In this document: in pieces, positions 1-7,207 of the stretch | Numbering within the stretch: the stretch's first letter is position 1 | Layout of the letters: the number at the start of each line of letters is the position of its first letter | The notes under the pieces: generated by a model | The model's database searches: none | What the model was told of the DNA's origin: nothing | What the model saw: the letters and a program-made list of their open reading frames with translations, nothing else | Program-made: the position numbers and the translations under genes | Assembly (NCBI GenBank): GCA_018652265.1 | Contig: JABICL010000044.1 | Location: 1-41,680, forward strand | Direction: 5' to 3' | DNA: 41,680 nt | Source of the DNA: Candidatus Peribacteria bacterium | GTDB taxonomy: Bacteria > Patescibacteriota > Gracilibacteria > Peribacterales > Peribacteraceae

Positions 1-1009
1 CATCTGAATCATTACATATTCTCCTAGTGCATTCCCCATTGTTGCAAAACTCAACACCGAACTCACATGTAGAAATACATTCACCATTTCTACATTCCTC
101 ACATTCATTTGCATTACACGAAGGATTACAAGTTGATCCACGATTACATGCTCCATCGCTACATCCACCAACACACGAATGAATTGATCTCTGAGGAGAA
201 CCATCCGAATTACAGTAATATTCAACAATATTGCAATCTGGCCCATTACAACTCCCATTCTTCACACAATTGCCTTCATTCTTTTCCTCGCAACACGAAT
301 CCATTGCATCGTTCCAGCCCGCCGCATTGGTAGTTATAACTCCTTGAGTAGATATATCTTCTCCCCCATCTGAATCATTACATGTTCTCCTAGTGCATTC
401 CCCGTTGTTGCAAAACTCAACACCGAACTCACATTTAGAAACACACTCACCATTTCTACATTCCTCACATTCATTGGCATTACACGAAGGATTACAAGTG
501 GATCCACTATTACATGCTCCATCACTACATCCTCCAGCGCATGGAATCTTAGATCTCTGAGGAGAGCCATCCGAACTGCAATAGTATTCGATCACATTAC
601 AACTTGTTCCATTGCAACTTCCAGTATGCGCACAATTGCTTTCGCTTTTATCTTTACAACATGAATCTATTGCATCACTCCATCCAGAAGCATTTGTGGT
701 TATAACCCCTTGAACAGATATATCTTCTCCTCCATCTGTATCATTGCAATAAGGAGCTCTAAAATTTGCGGAAGAAACAGATCTATATATAACTGCTGGC
801 TCACTGCTGTTGTAGTATGAATCTGAACTAGAAAAAGAACTAAAAATAACTGCTGGTTGCCCACTCTCGTGATACGCATCAAAGCTAGAGTAAGAATTCC
901 CAATTACGCTTGCATTAAGTGAATTATTCTTCGCAACAGTTGCTGCTGTCGCGAAAGCAATTACAAAAACTACTATTCCAATTCCTAAAAGTTTATTTAA
1001 GTCATTCAT
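1..1009 (-). CDS. Secreted Cys-rich tandem-repeat protein (C-terminus outside window)
   Basis: An open frame runs from ATG at 1009 to the window edge (336 codons, no stop), so the C-terminus is missing. Residues 7-25 are hydrophobic, a signal peptide or N-terminal anchor. A Ser/Tyr-rich stretch follows (about 35-80) with two similar short motifs, QPAVIFSS and EPAVIYRS. From residue 88 the protein consists of 122-aa units with about 18 Cys each; two units are complete and a third begins at the edge. Each unit starts CNDxDGGEDIS and contains a GWxDAxDSCC motif. No catalytic motif is visible. I infer an exported, disulfide-rich surface protein, similar in style to the Cys-rich SLH protein at 23234-25534. 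A GGAG at 1020-1023 sits 10 bases before the ATG, one of the few Shine-Dalgarno-like sites here. Confidence 0.8.
   Translation of the reverse strand, partial: MNDLNKLLGIGIVVFVIAFATAATVAKNNSLNASVIGNSYSSFDAYHESGQPAVIFSSFSSSDSYYNSSEPAVIYRSVSSANFRAPYCNDTDGGEDISVQGVITTNASGWSDAIDSCCKDKSESNCAHTGSCNGTSCNVIEYYCSSDGSPQRSKIPCAGGCSDGACNSGSTCNPSCNANECEECRNGECVSKCEFGVEFCNNGECTRRTCNDSDGGEDISTQGVITTNAAGWNDAMDSCCEEKNEGNCVKNGSCNGPDCNIVEYYCNSDGSPQRSIHSCVGGCSDGACNRGSTCNPSCNANECEECRNGECISTCEFGVEFCNNGECTRRICNDSD
15..746 (-). repeat. Two tandem 366-bp coding repeats
   Basis: The codon for the first Cys of the unit recurs at 746-748, 380-382 and 14-16, an exact 366-bp period (122 codons). The two complete copies, about 381-746 and 15-380, are very similar in DNA as well as protein, which suggests recent duplication or gene conversion. 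The array continues beyond the window start. Confidence 0.9.
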
Positions 1010-1043
1010 AAGTGGTATTCTCCAACAAAAGTGTAGTTATACC

Positions 1044-1072
1044 CCTATAAAACCAGTTGAGTAATAGTGCAA
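1044..1072 (-). promoter_or_regulatory. Predicted promoter of the Cys-rich protein gene
   Basis: On the minus strand a -35 TTGCAC (1067-1072) and a -10 TATAGG (1044-1049) are separated by 17 bases, upstream of the ATG at 1009. This is prediction by consensus only. Confidence 0.45.
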
Positions 1073-1083
1073 GATGTTGTGCT

Positions 1084-2145
1084 TTAGCTTTTCCTAAGAG
1101 CTTCCCACATGCCTCTTTCTTTTCTGTTTATCTTTTTAGGAACTTCTATAGAAATAATTACAAACAAATCTCCGAATCTCGATGTATTTAAAATTGGCAT
1201 TCCTTTGCCTTTCATACGAAGTATTTGTCCAGGCTGAGTGCCAGGAGGAATTTTTACAGTTACTTTTCCGCTAAATGTTTCTATGTCCTCTTCTTTTCCA
1301 AGTACAGCATCTGCAACTGAAACTATCTTCTCTACTCTTAGATCATCCCCTTCTCTTATAAACCTCTTGTCAGGAGAAACAGATATACGAACATACAAAT
1401 CTCCAGAGGAAGCACCTTGCCTCCCTACTTCACCTTTTCCTGGTACACGCAAAGTTTGTCCATCGTTTATGCCAGTAGGTATGTCTACAATTATTTCTTC
1501 TACATCTACTACTCTTCCCTCTCCAGAACATTTACCGCACGGAGACTCTGGAACTTTGCCAGCCCCTCTACAAACTTCGCACATCATGCTTTGGCTTATA
1601 GCGCCAAAGAAAGATTGCACTGTTCTAGTCACTTGCCCCGTACCATTACATTCGTGGCAATTCTTTTTGCTTGATCCCTTTTTGGCTCCAGAACCAGAAC
1701 AAGATTCGCATTGAACATGCTTTTTCATTCTTATGCCCTTCTTGTCTCCACTATAAGCATCTTCCAATGAAATATTAATTCTTGCCTCTACATCTCTGCC
1801 TTGCATATCAGATTGTCTTGTTCCTCCTCCACCTCTTCCTCCTCCAAAAAATGTTTCAAATATGTCACCAAAACCACCACCTTGAAATCCACCACCAAAA
1901 GGGTTTCCACCACCCCCTCCTCCAAATTGTGGGCCATCCTCTGAGCCAAACTGGTCATATGCCTGTTTTTTTCCTGAATTACTTAAACATTCATAAGCAC
2001 GATTAATCTGCTTGTACTTATCCTCTGCCTTTTTATCTCCCTTATGCTTATCGGGATGCCATTCTTTACTAAGCTTCCTATAAGCCTTTTTTATGTCAGC
2101 TTGAGAAGAATCTTTAGAAACGCCGAGAATCTGATAATAATCCAT
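1084..2145 (-). CDS. dnaJ: Chaperone protein DnaJ
   Basis: This is the Hsp40 co-chaperone that stimulates DnaK ATPase and delivers unfolded substrates. The 353-aa protein has the full type I layout: an N-terminal J domain with HPD at residues 30-32, a Gly/Phe-rich linker (about 75-110), four zinc-binding CxxCxGxG-type motifs (CESCSGSG, CHECNGTG, CEVCRGAG, CGKCSGEG) and the C-terminal substrate-binding beta domains. Length is slightly below the usual 370-380. The ATG at 2145 begins the canonical MDYYQILGV. The upstream neighbour is the S23 gene at 2156-2542, whose 3' heptamer array lies only a few bases from this ATG, so the dnaJ promoter must lie in or beyond that array. No dnaK or grpE is in the window. 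Confidence 0.97.
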   Translation of the reverse strand: MDYYQILGVSKDSSQADIKKAYRKLSKEWHPDKHKGDKKAEDKYKQINRAYECLSNSGKKQAYDQFGSEDGPQFGGGGGGNPFGGGFQGGGFGDIFETFFGGGRGGGGTRQSDMQGRDVEARINISLEDAYSGDKKGIRMKKHVQCESCSGSGAKKGSSKKNCHECNGTGQVTRTVQSFFGAISQSMMCEVCRGAGKVPESPCGKCSGEGRVVDVEEIIVDIPTGINDGQTLRVPGKGEVGRQGASSGDLYVRISVSPDKRFIREGDDLRVEKIVSVADAVLGKEEDIETFSGKVTVKIPPGTQPGQILRMKGKGMPILNTSRFGDLFVIISIEVPKKINRKERGMWEALRKS

Positions 2146-2151
2146 ATTCGA

Positions 2152-2177
2152 GTGATTAGTGATTAGTGGTTAGTGGG
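2152..2177. repeat. Heptamer array GTGRTTA, left of S23 gene 1
   Basis: Units GTGATTA, GTGATTA, GTGGTTA plus GTGGG lie in perfect 7-base phase. They encode the last residues and stop of the S23 protein on the minus strand. The array is inverted relative to the one at 2577-2603. Confidence 0.85.
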
Positions 2178-2542
2178 ACTACATTATTACGCAAAGATTT
2201 TTGGAAAGCATTCAACATCTTTGCTAATTCATCTATTTTTGAAATTACTAATTTCTCTTTCTCTAAATCAATATAATTCTCTTCTATTGAAATAATAACT
2301 TGTGTTTCTAATTCAGCAAGTGAACCTCTAGCAATATGAATGAATTGTAAAAATTCTTTATTAGATCCTCTCTGGCTACCCTCTGCAATATTTGAGGGTA
2401 TCGATACGGCAGACCTTCTCATTTGAGAAGCAAGTCCATATCTTTCCTCTTTTGGGAAGCCTTTTGTTAGAGAAAAAATAAGCTTTGTCAGCCCCATACC
2501 TTTTTCCCATATTTTCAGTTTTTTGAACGGCAATTTAAGCAC
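2156..2542 (-). CDS. Four-helix bundle protein, S23/rRNA intervening-sequence family
   Basis: This 128-aa protein belongs to the S23 (TIGR02436-like) four-helix-bundle family known from 23S rRNA intervening sequences and related to Avd proteins of diversity-generating retroelements. Family marks include the early LKIWEKG segment, FPKEERYGLASQMRRSAVSIPSNIAEGSQR and a mostly helical remainder with FLQFIHIARGSLAELETQ. The start is GTG at 2542. The molecular function is not known. It is not in an rRNA gene here but stands alone between inverted heptamer arrays; the last residues (PLTTNH) are encoded by the array itself. A second, divergent family member lies at 27142-27498. Confidence 0.9.
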   Translation of the reverse strand: MLKLPFKKLKIWEKGMGLTKLIFSLTKGFPKEERYGLASQMRRSAVSIPSNIAEGSQRGSNKEFLQFIHIARGSLAELETQVIISIEENYIDLEKEKLVISKIDELAKMLNAFQKSLRNNVVPLTTNH

Positions 2543-2576
2543 CTGTGTATGATATCACCAGAAATAGCATTCTAGC

Positions 2577-2603
2577 CACTAATCACTAACCACTAATCAC
2601 TGC
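2577..2603. repeat. Heptamer array CACTAAY, right of S23 gene 1
   Basis: Units CACTAAT, CACTAAC, CACTAAT, CACTGCT are in perfect 7-base phase. Together with 2152-2177 they form an inverted pair of about 25 bases that could fold into a stem enclosing the S23 gene. Confidence 0.85.
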
Positions 2604-2700
2604 TAAACATTCACAAAAAATGGCTTTCTACCCTTGTAATTCGGAATACTAATAATTACAATCCGCGCGCGTTTTTGCAAAGTACACTAAACTTATAGAT

Positions 2701-3027
2701 ATGACCACATTAACCTCACAGCCACCTATAAAAGAAATCAAAAAAGCAGAAGAAGAAGCAAAACTAGAAATAGAGAATGCAAAAAAAGCTGCTATGAAAG
2801 ATTTAGAAAATCATAAAGAAAAAGAAGAGAAAAGGCTCGAGACAAAAAAAGGAGAACTGAAAGCCTCTGCCATGGAAGAACTAAAGCAAACAAAGGCAGG
2901 GCTTACATCAGAAGTAAAAAGTGGAGCAGAGAAAACTGAAAAAGAAAGAGGCGCAATAAAAAGCAAAGCTAGCAGCAATAAGCCTGCAATAGCTTCTGAA
3001 CTAGTTGAGAAATTTTTATCAATCTAA
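2701..3027 (+). CDS. V-type ATPase subunit G/H (peripheral stalk)
   Basis: A 108-aa, highly charged Lys/Glu-rich protein predicted to be almost entirely coiled coil, as expected for the G/H subunit that pairs with subunit E in the peripheral stalk. Sequence alone is weak because of low complexity; its place as first gene directly before subunit I (21-base gap) supports the call. It starts the ATPase operon, which runs to 11171 in the order G/H-I-K-E-C-F-A-B-D. No ribosome-binding site is evident before the ATG. Confidence 0.75.
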   Translation: MTTLTSQPPIKEIKKAEEEAKLEIENAKKAAMKDLENHKEKEEKRLETKKGELKASAMEELKQTKAGLTSEVKSGAEKTEKERGAIKSKASSNKPAIASELVEKFLSI

Positions 3028-3048
3028 TAAACCTTATATAAGAAAAAA

Positions 3049-4995
3049 ATGCCTGTAATCAAAATGCAAAAAGTGGCCCTCATATCACACAAATCCATTA
3101 GTGAGGACCTGCTTGAATTTTTGCAAGATGAGGGAGTTATGGAGATTTCTCCAAATGAAGAAACTGTAGATATAGAGAGTCCTAAGTTTGCTTACGAAGA
3201 AGCAGAAGTTAAATTTGCCGTAGACAATTTGCTTCCATTTGCTTCAAAAGAAGAAATCAAAGCAGTAAAAAATCCAGGTACTACCGAAGAAATCACAAAA
3301 GGTGCTTTGCATACAGATTTTCGCGAAATTATAGATGAATGCAAGAAGCTAGAAGATGAGATGGGATCAGCGTCTAATGAGAAGCAACAACTAATTGCAC
3401 ACAGAAAGAAAATATCTCCATGGAAGGATTTGGATATGAATTTATCGGAAAGAGAAACTGACACATCTGTAGTTACATTTGGACAAGTAAGCCCAAATGT
3501 ATTTGAAGAATTTGAAAACAAGCTATCTACAGATCTTCCTAGAACAAATCTGTTAGAAGTAGGTGCAAGTGAAGGTCAATTACTAGTAGTCGCAATTATT
3601 TGGAAAGAAGACAAAAACACTTTCGATCAAGCAGCTGCACAAGTAGGTTGGACAGATATAGATTTGCCACAAGTAGATGAATCTCCTGCTAAAGAGATTG
3701 CTAGAGTAGATAATGAAATTAAAAGCCTAGATGCAAAAGAAGAAAAATTTCTAAGTAGAAAATCTGAGCTTGCAAAATCCATTCCAAATCTCGCCAGACT
3801 CGCTCAATACATGCACTGGATAGATATGAAGCAGTCTGTGAGATCAGAATTTTCAAAGACTGATCAAACTGTAATGCTTACTGGATGGATAGAAAGCAAA
3901 AAGATTGATGAGATAAATGAAAAACTAATCACTAACCACTGGCCACTAACCACTGGCCAGAATTCTCCAGCTATTGCTCTAATGCCCATAGAACCAAAAG
4001 CTGATGAAGAGCCTCCAATGCAAATAAAAAATAGAAATTGGATTGCACCTTTCGAAGCAGTTACTCGCCTATATGGATTACCACAAGGAAGTGAGATGGA
4101 TCCAACAAGACCTCTCATGCCTTTCTTTATCCTCTACTTCGGACTGTGTCTAACTGATGCAGGATATGGAGCAGTGCTTGCACTTATCATGGCTGGATTG
4201 ATACTTAAATTTAAATTAAAAAGACAGGAACAAAAACTTATATGGCTTCTATTTTACGCTGGAATAGCCACATTCTTGGTTTCTATTCCATTTGGAGGAT
4301 GGTTTGGTATGACACCAGATCAAGCTCCAGGTTGGATGACCAAGATTATAGAAGGTGACATTGTAAGATTTAAGGGGCAAGTATGGGACTTAAATAAAGA
4401 CGTAGACTTCTTCCGTAACCTTGCAATTTCACTTGGAGTGATTCAGATCCTCTTTGGAATATTTCTTTCTGGTTACTGGAAATTTATTCACGGAAAGAGA
4501 TTCGAAGCATTTGCCGCACATTTCACAGTACATATGTTTGTTGCATTGCTTGCACTGCAGATGCTGACCGAAATTCCATACCTAAACTATCCTACATATG
4601 CAGTTGGATTACTCTTTATATGGGGACAAGGATCAGGAAAATGGTTTATACGACCATTAATAGGGATTCTGGGAACAGTTAATTTCCTTATAGGAGTAAT
4701 GAGCAATACTCTTAGTTATCTAAGAATACTTGCACTCGGACTTGCTACAGGCGCACTTGCATTTGCAATTAATCAGATAGGCGCAGTTATTGCGGGGCTT
4801 CTACCAAGTATAATAGGAGTACCTGTATTTATAATGATTCTTTTCTTCGGTCACTTAACTTCGATTGCACTGAACTGCCTTGGCAGCTTCGTTCATTCAG
4901 GACGTCTACAGTTTATCGAATTCTTTGGACAATTCTTCCAAGGAGGAGGAAAAGAATTTGCACCATTTAAAAGATCAACCCGTTCTATTCTTTAA
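3049..4995 (+). CDS. ntpI: V-type ATPase subunit I (a subunit, ion channel)
   Basis: The membrane stator subunit that forms the ion half-channels facing the c ring. In this 648-aa protein residues 1 to about 345 are the soluble arm and about 350-640 hold the multi-pass membrane domain. The segment LSYLRILALGLATGALAFAI carries the conserved Arg (R559) that meets the c-ring carboxylate in this family. FFGHLTSIALNCLGSFVHS near the C-terminus is also family-typical. Oddity: residues about 293-304 are encoded by heptamers CACTAAC/CACTGGC (3923-3960), an apparent in-frame invasion of the soluble arm by a repeat otherwise seen between genes. Confidence 0.95.
   Translation: MPVIKMQKVALISHKSISEDLLEFLQDEGVMEISPNEETVDIESPKFAYEEAEVKFAVDNLLPFASKEEIKAVKNPGTTEEITKGALHTDFREIIDECKKLEDEMGSASNEKQQLIAHRKKISPWKDLDMNLSERETDTSVVTFGQVSPNVFEEFENKLSTDLPRTNLLEVGASEGQLLVVAIIWKEDKNTFDQAAAQVGWTDIDLPQVDESPAKEIARVDNEIKSLDAKEEKFLSRKSELAKSIPNLARLAQYMHWIDMKQSVRSEFSKTDQTVMLTGWIESKKIDEINEKLITNHWPLTTGQNSPAIALMPIEPKADEEPPMQIKNRNWIAPFEAVTRLYGLPQGSEMDPTRPLMPFFILYFGLCLTDAGYGAVLALIMAGLILKFKLKRQEQKLIWLLFYAGIATFLVSIPFGGWFGMTPDQAPGWMTKIIEGDIVRFKGQVWDLNKDVDFFRNLAISLGVIQILFGIFLSGYWKFIHGKRFEAFAAHFTVHMFVALLALQMLTEIPYLNYPTYAVGLLFIWGQGSGKWFIRPLIGILGTVNFLIGVMSNTLSYLRILALGLATGALAFAINQIGAVIAGLLPSIIGVPVFIMILFFGHLTSIALNCLGSFVHSGRLQFIEFFGQFFQGGGKEFAPFKRSTRSIL
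3923..3960. repeat. Heptamer array inside ntpI
   Basis: Units AACTAAT, CACTAAC, CACTGGC, CACTAAC, CACTGGC are in perfect 7-base phase within coding sequence and encode roughly LITNHWPLTTGQ. They are the same CACTAAY family as the intergenic arrays at 2152, 2577, 21945, 25576, 25642 and 34172. Confidence 0.85.
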
Positions 4996-5031
4996 TTTTA
5001 CTAATTACTTATTTATTTACCCCCTATAACT

Positions 5032-5556
5032 ATGGAACTCGAAGTACTACAAGCGGCAGCAGAAAGAACCGATTTACTCGGAATCTCGTTTGCTGTTCTA
5101 GGAGCAGCACTCGCATGTTTACTAGCTGGAATTGGCTCCTGTATCGGAGTATCGATGTCTGGACAAGCTGGAGCAGGTCTTCTTACAGAGAAGCCAAATG
5201 CTTTCGGTATCGTTACTGTTATCGAAGCTCTTCCAGGATCACAAGGAATTTACGGAATGGTTATCGCCTTCCTATTCCTTACATTCTTCAAGATTGGAAC
5301 TCCAGAACAACTTCCAATCGATTTCGCAACTGGACTCGCAATTTTGTTTGCATGTCTTCCTGTTGCTTTCACTTGCCTCTTCTCTGCTCCTTATCAGGGC
5401 AAAGTATGTGCAGCAGGTATGAAAATGATTGCAAAAGATGACAAGGCTGGTGGAAAAATCATTCCTATGGCCGCACTTGTAGAAACATATGCAATCCTTG
5501 GATTTCTAATCTCACTATTCTTGCTACTGAACATTGCAAGTGGACTTTCTGCATAA
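5032..5556 (+). CDS. ntpK: V-type ATPase subunit K (c-ring proteolipid)
   Basis: The rotor-ring proteolipid is 174 aa with four predicted membrane helices, a fused pair of hairpins as in Enterococcus hirae NtpK. The second hairpin has the ion-binding glutamate E151 in VETYAILGF. The first has PGSQGIYG (S70, Q71) and the loop-helix YQGKV has Q122; these match the Thr/Gln/Gln/Glu ligands of the E. hirae Na+ site, so Na+ coupling is a reasonable inference. A second acidic residue, E65, lies one helical turn before the P68-G69 motif. The gene follows ntpI with a 36-base gap and no clear ribosome-binding site. Confidence 0.95.
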   Translation: MELEVLQAAAERTDLLGISFAVLGAALACLLAGIGSCIGVSMSGQAGAGLLTEKPNAFGIVTVIEALPGSQGIYGMVIAFLFLTFFKIGTPEQLPIDFATGLAILFACLPVAFTCLFSAPYQGKVCAAGMKMIAKDDKAGGKIIPMAALVETYAILGFLISLFLLLNIASGLSA

Positions 5557-5577
5557 TAATTCATACACCTAAAAATT

Positions 5578-6066
5578 ATGGCTTTAGCTGACATTATTGC
5601 CTCCATAAAGGCACAGGCAAAAAACGATATCTCGAATATCAATGAACAAACAGAGGTAGAAAAAGCATCTATTACTCATAAAACAAATGATGAGATATCT
5701 GCACTTGAATCTGATATAAAGAAACAAACCGAGGCAAAGAAAACTCAAATGCAGAAGAAGGCACAAACTATGGTGGAAATGAACCATAGAAAAAAACTTC
5801 TAGAAGAAAAACGAAAATCTCTCGACTCTGTATACGATGAAGTTCTAGAAGAAGTAAACAAACTTCCAAAAGACAAACTCAAGAAGTTTGAAGATAGCCT
5901 GAAAAGTAAATTAAAAGGCATGGATGGTGACACCAAAGAATCAAAAGAAGGTGGGTTTGTATTTGTATCAAAAAATAGCGAAGAAGACTTCACCTTCCCC
6001 CATTTAGTTAATTCAGTTCTTCGACCTATGACAGAACTGGAAGTTTCTTCCAAGCTATTTGCATAA
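5578..6066 (+). CDS. ntpE: V-type ATPase subunit E (peripheral stalk)
   Basis: Peripheral-stalk subunit that dimerises with G/H and contacts subunit B. The 162-aa protein has a long charged coiled coil (about 1-100) and a short globular C-terminus, shorter than the usual ~190-200. The call rests on this architecture plus its place between K and C. The ATG follows a 21-base gap after ntpK; only two bases separate its stop from ntpC. Confidence 0.85.
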   Translation: MALADIIASIKAQAKNDISNINEQTEVEKASITHKTNDEISALESDIKKQTEAKKTQMQKKAQTMVEMNHRKKLLEEKRKSLDSVYDEVLEEVNKLPKDKLKKFEDSLKSKLKGMDGDTKESKEGGFVFVSKNSEEDFTFPHLVNSVLRPMTELEVSSKLFA

Positions 6067-6068
6067 TT

Positions 6069-6851
6069 ATGTTTGCTCCTCCACACACTCTTGGCCAACA
6101 CTTCGCTTACGCGTTAGGACGCCTAGGAACGCTAGAATCAGAACTTCTGGAACAGTCTGATGTAGACAGAATTCTTGGTGCCAAATCTGGAGAAGAAGCT
6201 GTAAAAATGCTTAGAGATATCAATTTCATAGTGGTACCAGATGAGACAAAAGACTTTCAGGAAATGATTGATGCCACCGCAAAAAGCATAAAAGAGAACG
6301 TAGAAAAAATGATTCCAGAAGATAAGAAATTTATATTCGATACTTTATGGATTGAATGGAATAGACCTTCTATCTCTTTCAATATTAAAAAGCAAAATGG
6401 ATTCGTAAGTGATATCGCATCGGAACCTGAGTCATCTATTGATTCAAGTTTTGATCCTGAATTTGATGAATCATTTAAATCTCCACGTGACGTCGATAAT
6501 GCAGTTGCACAAGCTTGTGACGCAGAAAGGCTAAGGCTTGCAAAAATGAGTAGTAGTAATGCCATACGCACATATGTATTACGCATGATAGATATAGAAG
6601 AAGAAAGACGAAGTTTCCGTGATGAAAATTCAGAATCAGAAAAAGATGCAATATCTTTCGAGCAAGAAGCAATTGAATCAGTAAGAAGTTCACTGGATGA
6701 AATGAGAACTATGTTCTTGGGTCCAGAACCAATATTTGCATACGCAGCAAGAGCAATGAGTCATCTTGCACTGCTTCGAGTACTTCTAACCGGAAAAGTA
6801 AATAGCTTAGAAATTCAAGAAATTAAATCTTTACTACCACCAATTCTTTAA
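6069..6851 (+). CDS. ntpC: V-type ATPase subunit C (central stalk socket)
   Basis: Subunit C couples the central stalk to the c ring. This copy has 260 aa, well short of the usual ~330. Recognisable parts are the N-terminal YALGRLGTLESELLEQSDVD and the C-terminal EPIFAYAARAMSHLALLRVL ending in NSLEIQEIKSLLPPIL. The reduced middle includes an acidic stretch around residues 120-140, so one internal repeat is probably eroded. It is tightly packed with ntpE (2 bases) and ntpF (5 bases). Confidence 0.85.
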   Translation: MFAPPHTLGQHFAYALGRLGTLESELLEQSDVDRILGAKSGEEAVKMLRDINFIVVPDETKDFQEMIDATAKSIKENVEKMIPEDKKFIFDTLWIEWNRPSISFNIKKQNGFVSDIASEPESSIDSSFDPEFDESFKSPRDVDNAVAQACDAERLRLAKMSSSNAIRTYVLRMIDIEEERRSFRDENSESEKDAISFEQEAIESVRSSLDEMRTMFLGPEPIFAYAARAMSHLALLRVLLTGKVNSLEIQEIKSLLPPIL

Positions 6852-6856
6852 TTTAA

Positions 6857-7183
6857 ATGAACTATCAAATCGCCATTATAGGCTCCAAAGAAGCAATAGA
6901 AGGATTCTCCCTTCTAGGGGTAAAAACTGTTCCAGCTCAAAATACAGAAGAAGCAGTAGAAAAAATAAGAGAAATGAAAAGATCTAGCGATGAGGTGTTT
7001 GCAATTATCTTCATCACAGAAGACCTCGCGAAAGATTTCACACAAGACGATGAGAAGTTTTTCGCGAAGGACCCACTTCCAGCAATTATTCCCCTTCCAT
7101 CACATCATGGTTCAACTGGCTACTCTATGGAGAGACTCTCTCGAATAGTAGAAAGAGCAGTTGGATCAGATATCTTAAAATAA
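6857..7183 (+). CDS. ntpG: V-type ATPase subunit F (central stalk)
   Basis: The 108-aa central-stalk subunit shows the NtpG/AtpF pattern: an N-terminal IAIIGSKEAIEGFSLLGVKT Rossmann-like segment, the FAIIFITEDLA strand, and the C-terminal HGSTGYSMERLSRIVERAVG helix that inserts along the D subunit. Length matches the family (~100-110). It lies between C and A as in standard V/A-ATPase operons. Confidence 0.93.
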   Translation: MNYQIAIIGSKEAIEGFSLLGVKTVPAQNTEEAVEKIREMKRSSDEVFAIIFITEDLAKDFTQDDEKFFAKDPLPAIIPLPSHHGSTGYSMERLSRIVERAVGSDILK

Positions 7184-7207
7184 TTAATTATTTACCCGAC
7201 AAAAAAT

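Noticed and set aside
1238-1714. Plus-strand frame within dnaJ
   Set aside because: It is antisense to an unmistakable dnaJ and has no family resemblance.
2156-2542. Diversity-generating retroelement (S23 proteins resemble Avd)
   Set aside because: No reverse transcriptase, template repeat or variable repeat is visible near either S23 gene.
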